Of a DNA stretch of 64,000 bases, positions 56,458 to 64,000 are shown one piece after another. Positions within the stretch are counted from its first letter, which is position 1. The number at the start of each line of letters is the position of its first letter. The notes beneath the pieces were generated by a model. That model saw nothing but the letters and a program-made list of their open reading frames with translations, was not told the origin of the DNA and did not search any database. A program made the translations under genes and the position numbers. This DNA is from Amycolatopsis sp. (GTDB lineage Bacteria; Actinomycetota; Actinomycetes; Mycobacteriales; Pseudonocardiaceae). The stretch is taken from assembly GCF_025464955.1 (NCBI RefSeq), contig NZ_JAODNM010000117.1:124001-188000 (forward strand), in the 5' to 3' direction.

Positions 56458-56752
56458 TATGTGTAGACCTTTCGATGCGCTTTACCCCGACATTTCACAC
56501 GCGGACGGGTTACACGCAGAGCGCGCCTCATCGCACGGTTGGTCAAACGATGCTCCTAGAACTCGCCGGTAGCAATCGTAAGATGTGGTGGTTTCGGTCA
56601 CGATTACGAGAACGATTCAGTCAAACGGGCCGCCGGACGCCAAACGTTCCTGTTTTGGAGCCTCCCGACGCCCGGTGGGACGACGTATCCGCCAGGTAAA
56701 TCCTGGGTTTCGCGCGGGTGTGAATCCATCGGTGTGGTGATAGACCTTTCCC
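56458..56752. promoter_or_regulatory. 295-base divergent region between citrate synthase and urease
   Basis: Less GC-rich than its surroundings. ACGATT occurs twice 12 bases apart in a GTCACGATTACGAGAACGAT stretch near 56597-56617. No clear ribosome site before the urease ATG. No gene seen. Confidence 0.4.
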
Positions 56753-57361
56753 ATGCATCTGAGCCCGCAGGAACGGGACAAACTGCTCATCCACGCCGCC
56801 GCGGACGTCGCGCGCCGCCGGCTTGAGCGCGGCGTCCTGCTCAACTACCCCGAAGCCGTCGCGCTGATCAGCGAGCACGTGCTCGAAGGCGCGCGTGACG
56901 GGCGGACCGTAGTTGACCTGGTGTCCAGCGGCCGAACGGTGCTCAGTGTCGGACAGGTCCTCCCCGGCGTCCCCGAAATGGTCGACTCGGTGCAGGTCGA
57001 GGCCACTTTTCCGGACGGCACCAAGCTCGTCACCGTGCATGACCCGATTCCGGGCGGCAGCGGGCTGCACCCCGGCGAGATCATCCCCGGTGACGAGGCC
57101 GTCGAGCTGAACCCGGGCCGGCCGCGGCAGCGGCAGCTGGTGCGCAACCTCGGCGACCGCCCGGTGCAAGTCGGGTCGCATTTCCACTTCGCCGACGTTA
57201 ACGACGGCCTGGAGTTCGACCGTGAGGCCGCGCAGGGACACCGGCTCGACGTCCCGGCCGGGACGTCCGTCCGGTTCGAACCGGGGGTCGAGCGAGAGGT
57301 GGACCTCGTTCCGTTGGCGGGAGACCGGATCGTTCCGGGGTTGCGTAGGGGGCGGGCATGA
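56753..57361 (+). CDS. Fused urease gamma-beta subunit (UreA-UreB)
   Basis: A 202-residue fusion. Residues 1-100: gamma subunit ([60 protein letters not shown]). Residues 105-202: beta subunit ([50 protein letters not shown]). Fusion of these two small subunits is known in several bacteria. It overlaps ureC by four bases. Confidence 0.94.
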   Translation: MHLSPQERDKLLIHAAADVARRRLERGVLLNYPEAVALISEHVLEGARDGRTVVDLVSSGRTVLSVGQVLPGVPEMVDSVQVEATFPDGTKLVTVHDPIPGGSGLHPGEIIPGDEAVELNPGRPRQRQLVRNLGDRPVQVGSHFHFADVNDGLEFDREAAQGHRLDVPAGTSVRFEPGVEREVDLVPLAGDRIVPGLRRGRA

Positions 57362-59076
57362 CCCAGATCGATCGTGCGCGTTATGCGGAGCTGTTCGGGC
57401 CGACGACCGGCGACCGGATCCGGCTTGCCGACACCGACCTGCTGATCGAAGTCACCGAGGATCGCAGCCGCGGCACCGGCTCCGGGGACGAGGTGCTCTT
57501 CGGCGGCGGCAAGGTGATCCGGGAGTCGATGGGCCAGGGCATGGCCACCCGCGCCGAGGGCGCGCCCGACCTGGTCATCACCGGCGCGGTGATCCTCGAC
57601 CACTGGGGCATCGTCAAGGCCGACGTCGGCGTGCGCGACGGCCGGATCGTCGGCATCGGCAAGGCGGGCAACCCGGACATCATGGACGGCGTCGACCCCG
57701 CGCTGGTCATCGGGCCGTCCACGGAAGTCCTGTCCGGCAACGGGAAGATCCTCACCGCGGGCGGCGTCGACTGCCACGTCCACTTCATCTGCCCGCAGCT
57801 GATGGACACCGCGCTCGCCGCGGGAATGACCACAGTGGTCGGTGGCGGCACCGGTCCCAACGAGGGCAGCAAGGCCACCACGATCACGCCCGGCGCCTGG
57901 AACCTGGGCCGGATGCTGGCCGCGACGGATCCGTATCCGATCAACGTCCTGTTGATGGGCAAGGGAAACACCGTCCGCCACGAAGCGCTGCGCGAGCAGC
58001 TTGTCGCGGGTGCGGGCGGGTTCAAGCTGCACGAGGACTGGGGGACCACGCCCGGCGCGATCGACGCGTGTCTCACCGTGGCCGAGGAGTCCGGTGTCCA
58101 GGTCGGGATCCACACCGACACGCTCAACGAGGCCGGGTTCCTGGAGTCCACTGTGGACGCCATTGCCGGGCGCTCGATCAACGCGTTCCACACCGAAGGC
58201 GCCGGCGGCGGGCATGCGCCGGACATCATCCAGGTCGTCGGACTGTCCAATGTGCTCCCGTCTTCGACCAATCCGACGCGGCCGCACACCGCGAACACGC
58301 TCGACGAGCATCTCGACATGCTGATGGTGTGTCACCATCTCAACCCGTCGGTCCCGGAAGACCTGGCCTTCGCCGAAAGCCGCATCCGGCCGACGACGAT
58401 CGCCGCCGAGGATGTCCTGCACGACATGGGCGCGATTTCCATGATGAGCTCGGACTCCCAGGCGATGGGCCGGATCGGTGAGGTCATCATCCGGACCTGG
58501 CAGACCGCGCACGTGATGAAACGCCGTCGCGGCGCGCTGCCCGGCGACGGCCGCGCGGACAACCTGCGAGCCCGTCGTTATGTCGCCAAATACACGATCA
58601 ACCCGGCGATCGCGCACGGGATGGCCTCGGAAATCGGTTCCGTCGAGATCGGGAAACTCGCCGACCTCGTGCTGTGGGAACCGAAGTTCTTCGGCGTCCG
58701 TCCGCATGTCGTGCTGAAGGGCGGATTCGCCGCCTGGGCGGCGATGGGCGACGCGAACGCGTCGATCCCGACTCCGCAGCCGGTGCTGGCGCGGCCGATG
58801 TTCGGCGCGGCACCCTCGGTGGCCGCAGCGAGCAGCCTGTTCTTCGTCGCACCGGAGGCGATGGACAGCGGTTTGGCGGAGAAGTTCGGTCTCTCCCGGA
58901 AACTCGTGCCGGTGTCGAACACGCGTCGGGTGAGCAAGGCGGACATGGTGCTCAACGACCTGCTGCCGAATGTGCGCGTCGATCCGGACAGCTTCGCAGT
59001 CCACGTCGACGGGGAGTTCATCGAACCGCAGCCGGTGACCGAACTGCCGATGGCGCAACGTTATTTTCTGTTCTGA
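57358..59076 (+). CDS. ureC: Urease alpha subunit
   Basis: A 572-residue UreC with the dinickel site. HVHFICPQ supplies two His, the carbamylated Lys is in [14 protein letters not shown], and further ligands are in [12 protein letters not shown]; catalytic flap His is in [20 protein letters not shown], and Asp in [13 protein letters not shown]. Hydrolyses urea to ammonia and carbamate. Full length. Shares a base with the ureF start. Confidence 0.97.
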   Translation: MTQIDRARYAELFGPTTGDRIRLADTDLLIEVTEDRSRGTGSGDEVLFGGGKVIRESMGQGMATRAEGAPDLVITGAVILDHWGIVKADVGVRDGRIVGIGKAGNPDIMDGVDPALVIGPSTEVLSGNGKILTAGGVDCHVHFICPQLMDTALAAGMTTVVGGGTGPNEGSKATTITPGAWNLGRMLAATDPYPINVLLMGKGNTVRHEALREQLVAGAGGFKLHEDWGTTPGAIDACLTVAEESGVQVGIHTDTLNEAGFLESTVDAIAGRSINAFHTEGAGGGHAPDIIQVVGLSNVLPSSTNPTRPHTANTLDEHLDMLMVCHHLNPSVPEDLAFAESRIRPTTIAAEDVLHDMGAISMMSSDSQAMGRIGEVIIRTWQTAHVMKRRRGALPGDGRADNLRARRYVAKYTINPAIAHGMASEIGSVEIGKLADLVLWEPKFFGVRPHVVLKGGFAAWAAMGDANASIPTPQPVLARPMFGAAPSVAAASSLFFVAPEAMDSGLAEKFGLSRKLVPVSNTRRVSKADMVLNDLLPNVRVDPDSFAVHVDGEFIEPQPVTELPMAQRYFLF

Positions 59077-59762
59077 TGGACCTTTCCGCGGTGATCCTCG
59101 CCGACTCCCGGTTTCCCGGCGGGGGCCACGTCCACTCCGGTGGGCTCGAGGAGGCGGTGGCGCGAAAGCTGATCGCCCACGAGCGCGACCTGCCTGCGTT
59201 CCTGAGTGGACGGTTGCGGACGGCCGGTGCGCTGGCGGCGGTTTTTGCCGCGGCTGCAGCGCATGCGGCGAGCCGAAACGTCCACAGGGGACATTGGCGG
59301 CTGCTCGATGTCGAACTGGACGCCCGGACGCCGTCGGTGGCGCAACGCGAAGCCTCCCGCGCGCAAGGCCGGGGGACAGCACGTGCCGGGAGGATCTCTT
59401 GGCCTTCGCCAGTCCTCGATGGACTGATCGCGGCCACCCCGCGTCCGCATCACCCGATCATTCTCGGGGCGCTGGTCGGGGTCGCGGGCGGTTCCCCGCT
59501 CGACGCGGCGTCGTCGGCGGCATACCTGGCGATCAGCGGGCCGGCGAGTGCGGCGGTTCGGCTGCTCGGGCTGGATCCGTTTGCTGTCAACGCTGTCGTC
59601 GCACAGCTGTCAGGTGCGCTGCACGCTGTTGCCGGGCGCGCGGCGGCTGTCGCTGGTGACGCGCCTGCTGACCTGCCATCGCCCGGCTCCCCGGCGCTGG
59701 ATCTACTCGCCGAGGCGCATGCCCGGCACCACAAGGAAGAGGTGCGTCTCTTTGCCAGTTGA
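59076..59762 (+). CDS. ureF: Urease accessory protein UreF
   Basis: A 228-residue all-helical UreF, which with UreD and UreG loads nickel into urease. [20 protein letters not shown] at the N-terminus is the typical opening (P-G-x-x-x-S-x-G-L-E). The chain has many Ala-rich helices. ATG 59076 overlaps the ureC stop (TGATG). Confidence 0.93.
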   Translation: MDLSAVILADSRFPGGGHVHSGGLEEAVARKLIAHERDLPAFLSGRLRTAGALAAVFAAAAAHAASRNVHRGHWRLLDVELDARTPSVAQREASRAQGRGTARAGRISWPSPVLDGLIAATPRPHHPIILGALVGVAGGSPLDAASSAAYLAISGPASAAVRLLGLDPFAVNAVVAQLSGALHAVAGRAAAVAGDAPADLPSPGSPALDLLAEAHARHHKEEVRLFAS

Positions 59763-60471
59763 ACACGAGCATGGACACGAGCACGGGCATGGTCATTCGG
59801 TGGGCGGGCACACTCACCCGGTCAACTTCGATCCGACCGCGACCGAGCCGGACCCGTACGGCCACGCGCCGATCACCGGGCGCGCGTACCGGATCGGCAT
59901 CGGCGGGCCGGTCGGCAGCGGAAAGACCGCGCTGGTGGCCGCGCTGTGCCGGGCGCTGGGCGACGAGATCGATCTCGCCGTGGTGACCAACGACATCTAC
60001 ACCACCGAGGACGCGGATTTCCTTCGTAAGGCGGGTGTTCTCGACGTCGAAAGGATCGAGGCGGTGCAGACGGGCGCGTGCCCGCACACCGCGATCCGTG
60101 ACGACATCACCGCGAACCTCGACGCCGTCGAGCGGCTGGAAGAGAAGTTCCCCGGGTTGGAGTTGGTGATCATCGAGAGCGGCGGGGACAACCTCACCGC
60201 GGTGTTCAGCCGGGGACTCGCCGACAGTCAAGTGTTCGTAGTGGACGTTGCGGGCGGTGACAAGGTGCCGCGCAAGGGCGGGCCGGGAGTGACCACCGCG
60301 GACATGCTGGTGATCAACAAGGTCGACCTCGCGCACCTCGTCGGCGCGGACATGGACGTCATGACATCCGACGCCCACCGCATGCGCGGTGAGCTGCCGG
60401 TGATCACCCAGTCCTTGGTGGACACTCCGGACGCGCCGGACGTGGCGAAGTGGGTGCGTTCGCTGCTGTGA
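59752..60471 (+). CDS. ureG: Urease accessory GTPase UreG with His-rich N-terminus
   Basis: A 239-residue SIMIBI GTPase. P-loop [17 protein letters not shown], metal-binding CPH in [39 protein letters not shown]. The first 25 residues contain a run of His/Gly/Glu ([12 protein letters not shown]), likely a nickel store that makes up for the missing ureE. TTG 59752, with AGGAAGAGG upstream, keeps this run and overlaps ureF by 11 bases. GTG 59800 would remove it. Confidence 0.93.
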   Translation: MPVEHEHGHEHGHGHSVGGHTHPVNFDPTATEPDPYGHAPITGRAYRIGIGGPVGSGKTALVAALCRALGDEIDLAVVTNDIYTTEDADFLRKAGVLDVERIEAVQTGACPHTAIRDDITANLDAVERLEEKFPGLELVIIESGGDNLTAVFSRGLADSQVFVVDVAGGDKVPRKGGPGVTTADMLVINKVDLAHLVGADMDVMTSDAHRMRGELPVITQSLVDTPDAPDVAKWVRSLL

Positions 60472-61169
60472 AAGCCCACGCTCGTGTGGTCGCCGAACTC
60501 GACGGCACCGGCCGGACGGTGTTGCGCGAGCTCCGGTCGATGTCGCCGTTGACGTTGATTCCCAAGCGGGGCAACGGTCCCGTGGCGATCGTGCACCTCG
60601 TGAATTCGGCAAGTTCGCCGTTGGGCGGAGACGAGCTCCGGCTGACGTTGCGAGTCGGACCCGGAGCCCGGCTGCGTCTGGCCGGCGTCGCCGCGACGAT
60701 CGCGTTGCCAGGTCCGCGTGGCGAGGCTTCCGTGTCTACTGTGGACATCGAAGTCGGGGACGGCGGCGAGCTCGAGTACCTGCCGGAGCCGACAGTGGTG
60801 ACCGCCCGAGCCCGGCACGTCGTCGAACTCCGCGCGTCACTGTCGGCCAATGCGCGCTTGTGTGCTCGCGATGTTCTCGTCCTGGGACGCGCGGGCGAGC
60901 TGCCGGGCCGCTTCACGACGTCACAGCACGTCGTGTGCGGTGACGTCCCGCTGCTGCGGCAAACGCTGGACATCGACGACGTCGACGTCCTCGCCGGTCG
61001 ACGCGTCCTTGCCACGGAACTCCGCTTCGGCGATCCCGCCGTCACCCCCGCGAGCGGCGACTGGTGGTCGCTCACCCCGCTCGCCGCGGGTGGCTCCCTC
61101 GCCACCGCGCTGGCCCACGACGCCGTCACCGCCCACCACGCCCTAACCCTCGCCACGCGTCCGGTTTAG
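60468..61169 (+). CDS. ureD: Urease accessory protein UreD
   Basis: A 233-residue UreD, the scaffold that binds apo-urease and UreF/UreG during nickel insertion. [40 protein letters not shown] and [16 protein letters not shown] follow the family pattern. Shorter than in enterobacteria, normal for actinobacteria. GTG 60468 overlaps ureG (GTGA). Its stop TAG begins the long hairpin at 61167. Confidence 0.92.
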   Translation: MKAHARVVAELDGTGRTVLRELRSMSPLTLIPKRGNGPVAIVHLVNSASSPLGGDELRLTLRVGPGARLRLAGVAATIALPGPRGEASVSTVDIEVGDGGELEYLPEPTVVTARARHVVELRASLSANARLCARDVLVLGRAGELPGRFTTSQHVVCGDVPLLRQTLDIDDVDVLAGRRVLATELRFGDPAVTPASGDWWSLTPLAAGGSLATALAHDAVTAHHALTLATRPV

Positions 61170-61222
61170 GGCTCGTGAGTGTTCCGGCCGCTTAGAACCG
61201 GCCGGAACATTCACGAGCCCTA
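61167..61222. terminator. Family E hairpin joining two convergent stop codons
   Basis: A 22-base arm 61167-61188 pairs with 61201-61222 with only one G-T pair. The left arm starts with the TAG of ureD (61167-61169) and the right arm ends with CTA, the TAG of the facing permease (61220-61222). Core CTCGTGAGTGTTCC as at 23215. Symmetric, so it can end transcription from both sides. Confidence 0.9.
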
Positions 61223-62929
61223 GACGCGACTACCCACCCGGGCGGTCGGCATCGGCAAGTCGACCACGCTCGCCCCGGGCTCCTGGCAAAGGTCGTGGCA
61301 GGTGGCGTCGAGGGTGCAGCAGAGCGAGCAGATCGCGCCCTCCTGCTTGGGGCAGTCCGCGACGTCGGGCAGTTCGTACGCATCGCCGCACACCAAGCAT
61401 TTGTGCGTCGCCTGGAGGTCTTCGGCGCCGGAATCCGGGCCGCTGACGGTGTTCGGCCGCGCGAGGTAGTACTTGCCCTTTGTCACGACGGCCAGGACGG
61501 GCACCAGCACAACCGCGATGACGATCGCCAGCAGCGGGCTGAACGCCGCCAGGAAGTGCCCGAACGCCCCGAAGTACGCCGCGATCGACACTGCCGACGC
61601 CACCAGCATCGACCCGAACCCGACCGGGTTGATCTTGTGCAGGTACGCCCGTTTGAACTCGATGTACCGCGGCGAGAGGCCCAGCGGTTTCGCGATGACG
61701 AGGTCCGCGCACACCGCGCCGATCCACGCGATCGCGATGTTGGAGTAGAAGCCGAGGATCTTGTTCAGGAAGCCGAACGCGCCGAACTCCATCAGAGCCA
61801 CCGCGATCCCGCAGTTCACCAGCACGTACCAGACCCGGCCGGGATGCTTGTGCAGGATGCGCGAGAAGAAGTTGGCGAACGACAGCGACCCGGAGTAGGC
61901 GTTGGTCGTGTTGATCTTGATCTGCGAGACGACCACGAACAGCGACGCGAACGTCAGCGCGAGCGGCCCGAGAGCCGGCTTGACGGCGTTGAGGTATGGC
62001 GCGATCGGTTCCAGCGCGCTCGCCTTGCCGACGACGCCGAGCGCCAGGAACGCCAGCAGCCCGCCGCCGATCTGCTTCGCCGCGCCGAGGACCACCCAGC
62101 CGGGGCCGGCCATCAGCACCGCGGTCCACCACGAACGCTTGTTCTCGGCCGTCTTCTCCGGCATGAACCGCAGGTAGTCGGCCTGTTCGCCGATCTGCCC
62201 GATCAACGACAGCGCGACGCCCATCCCGAAGCCGAACCCGATCGCGGAGAACCCGGACCCGGCGCCGTCGGTGCCCCCGAAGTGCGCGAACTCGCTGAAC
62301 CTGCCCGGTTCGCGGATGATCACCACGATGAACGGCAGCAGCAGGCCGGCGATCCACAGCGGCTGCGTCCACGTCTGCATCTTCGCGACCGCGCCCATGC
62401 CGTACAGCGCGAACGGCAACACGATCAACGTCGCGAGCAGGTACCCGACGGCCAGCGGGATGCCCAACGCGAGCTGGAACGCCTGGCCCATGATCGAGCC
62501 TTCGAGCGAGAAGAAGATGACCGTGAAGCTCGCGTACACCAGCGACGTCAGCGTCGACCCGAAGTAGCCGAAGCCCGCTCCGCGGGTCAGCAGGTCCATG
62601 TCGACGCCGTATTTCGCGCACGCGTGCGCGATCGGGACCCCGGTCACGAAGATCACGAGCGCGGCCGCCAGGATCGCGAGGACCCCGGAAGTGAAGCCGT
62701 ACGAGAGGAAGATGCTCGCCCCGATCGCGAAGTCCGCGAGGTAGGCGATGCCGCCCAACGCCGTCGTCGCGACGACGAAGGGCGACCAGCGGCGGAACGA
62801 ATGCGCGGCGAACCGGAGTGAGTAGTCCTCGCGGTTCTCGTTCGCGGCGAGCGCCGCGTACTTGCGTTTCGCGGTGCTTTCAGTGTCTCCAACGACGTCG
62901 TTGGCAGTGTTTTCCACGGTGTCCGTCAT
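61220..62929 (-). CDS. NCS1-family permease with cysteine-rich C-terminal domain
   Basis: A 569-residue transporter with about 12 membrane helices in the purine/cytosine/allantoin (NCS1) fold: RRWSPFVVATTALGGIAYLA, GVDMDLLTRGAGFGYFGSTL, IGQIGEQADYLRFMPEKT, NTTNAYSGSLSFANFF. The last 60 or so residues hold eight cysteines (CLVCG, DCPKQ, ICSLCCTLD, CHDLC), resembling a double zinc-binding module, which is not typical of NCS1 carriers. Opposite the urease operon, so a ureide or nitrogen compound is a fair guess for the cargo. Confidence 0.85.
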   Translation of the reverse strand: MTDTVENTANDVVGDTESTAKRKYAALAANENREDYSLRFAAHSFRRWSPFVVATTALGGIAYLADFAIGASIFLSYGFTSGVLAILAAALVIFVTGVPIAHACAKYGVDMDLLTRGAGFGYFGSTLTSLVYASFTVIFFSLEGSIMGQAFQLALGIPLAVGYLLATLIVLPFALYGMGAVAKMQTWTQPLWIAGLLLPFIVVIIREPGRFSEFAHFGGTDGAGSGFSAIGFGFGMGVALSLIGQIGEQADYLRFMPEKTAENKRSWWTAVLMAGPGWVVLGAAKQIGGGLLAFLALGVVGKASALEPIAPYLNAVKPALGPLALTFASLFVVVSQIKINTTNAYSGSLSFANFFSRILHKHPGRVWYVLVNCGIAVALMEFGAFGFLNKILGFYSNIAIAWIGAVCADLVIAKPLGLSPRYIEFKRAYLHKINPVGFGSMLVASAVSIAAYFGAFGHFLAAFSPLLAIVIAVVLVPVLAVVTKGKYYLARPNTVSGPDSGAEDLQATHKCLVCGDAYELPDVADCPKQEGAICSLCCTLDATCHDLCQEPGASVVDLPMPTARVGSRV

Positions 62930-63151
62930 CTGCGGCCTCCGGAGTGCGGTGGTCCTCGTCGCGGGAGCAGGGGTGACGGTAAAGCCGAACTTTATCGATC
63001 AGGGGCCGCTGGGTAACCGCAGTGTTAAGCCTTAAGGGCGCCTTGGGGTGGCAGGAGTCACCGTTCAGTGGGTTCCCCCGCGCCCTGCCAGGCAATACCG
63101 TCGGCTGATAGTCCGAAGTCACTACAGCCCCACAGGGCCGGAGGTCTCGCG

Positions 63152-63835
63152 ATGAGGTCGGAAACCGACAACGCTGCAGTAGCCACGGACGTAGCCGTGC
63201 GGCTACCTGGAATGCGAGTGGCCTACGACGGCGACTCGTTCGACGAGTCCGCGCTGGCGGCCACCTGGACCGAACAGCTCCAGGGCTGGCTGAACCAGGC
63301 CGTGTCGGCGGGTATCCCCGAGGCGAACGCGATGGTGCTGGCCACCGCCAGTCCCGACGGGCGGCCGTCGTCGCGCACCGTGTTGTGCAAGGGCCTCGAC
63401 GAGCGAGGCGTCGTCTTCTACACCAACTACACCTCGAGCAAGAGCCACGACCTGACCGCGACGAGGTACGCGTCCGCCACCTTCCCCTGGTACTCGCTGC
63501 ACCGGCAGGTGCACGTCCGCGGCGAGGTGGAGAAGGTCGACATCTCCGAGACCGCCGCCTACTGGGCGTCCCGGCCGCGGGGCTCGCAGCTCGGCGCCTG
63601 GGCGTCGCCGCAGTCCCGGCGCGTCGAGGGCCGCCGTTCGCTCGACACGGCGTTGCACAGCATCGAACGTCGCTTCGCCGGCGTCGAGGAGATCCCGTTC
63701 CCGCCCCACTGGGGTGGCTGGCGCATCCGCCCCGACGTCGTCGAGTTCTGGCAGGGCCGCCAGGACCGCATGCACGACCGCCTCTGCTACGTCCGCACGG
63801 ACGATGGCTGGCACATCGAGCGCGTCGCCCCTTGA
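63152..63835 (+). CDS. pdxH: Pyridoxamine/pyridoxine 5'-phosphate oxidase
   Basis: A 227-residue FMN enzyme, oxidising PNP/PMP to pyridoxal 5'-phosphate. SSRTVLCKGLDERGVVFYTN and SKSHDL bind FMN. FPWYSLHRQVHVRGEVEKV, RPRGSQLGAWASPQS and the C-terminal substrate segment HDRLCYVRTDDGWHIERVAP are intact. GGAGG seven bases before ATG 63152 decides the start. Confidence 0.95.
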   Translation: MRSETDNAAVATDVAVRLPGMRVAYDGDSFDESALAATWTEQLQGWLNQAVSAGIPEANAMVLATASPDGRPSSRTVLCKGLDERGVVFYTNYTSSKSHDLTATRYASATFPWYSLHRQVHVRGEVEKVDISETAAYWASRPRGSQLGAWASPQSRRVEGRRSLDTALHSIERRFAGVEEIPFPPHWGGWRIRPDVVEFWQGRQDRMHDRLCYVRTDDGWHIERVAP

Positions 63836-63845
63836 TTTAGCTGGC

Positions 63846-63894
63846 CGTGAAGGCCACCTTCACGGCCGATTACGCCGTGAAGGTGGCCTTCACG
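63846..63894. repeat. Family B inverted repeat after pdxH
   Basis: 21-base perfect arms 63846-63866 and 63874-63894 with a 7-base loop CGATTAC; each arm is itself palindromic around GTGAAGGCCACCTTCAC. It starts ten bases after the pdxH stop. Probably a terminator. Confidence 0.9.
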
Positions 63895-63933
63895 CACGTT
63901 CAGGGGCGAGGAAAATCACGCGGACTTGGGTAG

Positions 63934-63946
63934 TTAGCGCCGCTAA
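63934..63946. promoter_or_regulatory. Perfect palindrome upstream of the last gene
   Basis: TTAGCGCCGCTAA (6-base arms, one central base) lies 11 bases before the GTG at 63958. It could be an operator or part of a promoter. Confidence 0.35.
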
Positions 63947-63957
63947 GATGTCGGGTT

Positions 63958-64000
63958 GTGAGTAGTCAGCGGGGGACTGAAGAACGTAAAGGCGCGCGCA
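63958..64000 (+). CDS. Start of an unidentified gene, cut by the window end
   Basis: GTG at 63958 opens a frame SSQRGTEERKGAR to the window edge. Only 14 codons are visible, so neither family nor even the coding status is certain. It is hydrophilic and charged, as in the cytoplasmic N-termini of many transporters and regulators. Confidence 0.4.
   Translation, partial: MSSQRGTEERKGAR

Noticed and set aside
56597-56617. GlnR nitrogen-control box before urease
   Set aside because: GTCAC-N6-GAGAA resembles one half, but the second half and the GAAAC elements do not fit well enough to call.
56845-59382. Very long open frame on the minus strand opposite ureC
   Set aside because: It is an antisense shadow caused by high GC in third codon positions; ureC on the plus strand has all catalytic motifs. 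The same holds for long antisense frames opposite hemD, the EphD-like gene and the GT87 gene.

Overview
The window is high-GC DNA (about 70 % by eye) with dense genes, many GTG/TTG starts and frequent 4-base stop/start overlaps. Gene order fits an actinobacterium of the Pseudonocardiaceae type. One stretch follows the mycobacterial Rv0497-Rv0513 order (membrane protein, sugar isomerase, thioesterase, proC, small HTH protein, ribosomal peptide, epimerase, acyltransferase, SerB, glutaredoxin, hemACDB). It also carries the Streptomyces-like block of a BldN-type sigma factor, its putative membrane anti-sigma partner, rex and hemACD. A second stretch follows Rv0881-Rv0884c (SpoU methyltransferase, DUF2537, SepH, serC). 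The repeat types recall Amycolatopsis, but the genus assignment is inference only. No tRNA, rRNA, CRISPR array, insertion sequence, prophage or secondary-metabolite cluster was found.

Layout. 1-8.3 kb: proline-rich membrane protein (5' end missing), TIM-barrel isomerase, proline dehydrogenase, thioesterase, proC, small HTH protein, 33-residue ribosomal protein bS22 with a strong terminator, epimerase and acyltransferase. 8.4-11.4 kb (minus): SerB-like phosphatase, DUF5667/RsbN-like protein, BldN-type ECF sigma factor. 11.7-17 kb: acyl-CoA synthetase, a RelE/Phd toxin-antitoxin pair, glutaredoxin, a polytopic molybdopterin oxidoreductase with an internal Tat motif, and a fasciclin lipoprotein. 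17.2-24.6 kb: rex-hemA-hemC-hemD-hemB, with a good Rex operator upstream, then three small membrane proteins. 24.7-28.5 kb: MacAB-like exporter. 28.9-32.8 kb (minus): superoxide dismutase, heme oxygenase with an iron box, a TetR regulator and a GCS2-type ligase. 33-35.3 kb: SpoU methyltransferase, DUF2537 protein, SepH.

35.5-41.7 kb holds the most system-like accessory block. A two-component system faces a lipoprotein/adaptor/ABC operon. A 59-base regulatory element in front of that operon is repeated (51 of 59 bases) in front of a small secreted protein gene at the far end of the block. 41.8-49.2 kb: GT87 glycosyltransferase, serC, beta-lactamase-fold hydrolase, and an ABC-2 exporter with its own NarL-type two-component system. 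49.5-56.5 kb: EphD-like hydrolase-dehydrogenase fusion with TetR, LysR, the kbl-tdh threonine-degradation pair, and citrate synthase. 56.7-62.9 kb: urease operon (fused UreA-UreB, UreC, UreF, UreG, UreD) facing a permease with an unusual cysteine-rich tail. 63.1 kb to the end: pdxH and the start of another gene.

The most striking non-coding feature is a set of at least five families of dispersed inverted repeats. All copies found lie downstream of stop codons, often between convergent genes, and none lies in the seven divergent promoter regions. One copy has changed the 3' end of a gene. Two arms of another begin exactly at the stop codons of the facing genes. This suggests mobile or copied transcription terminators.
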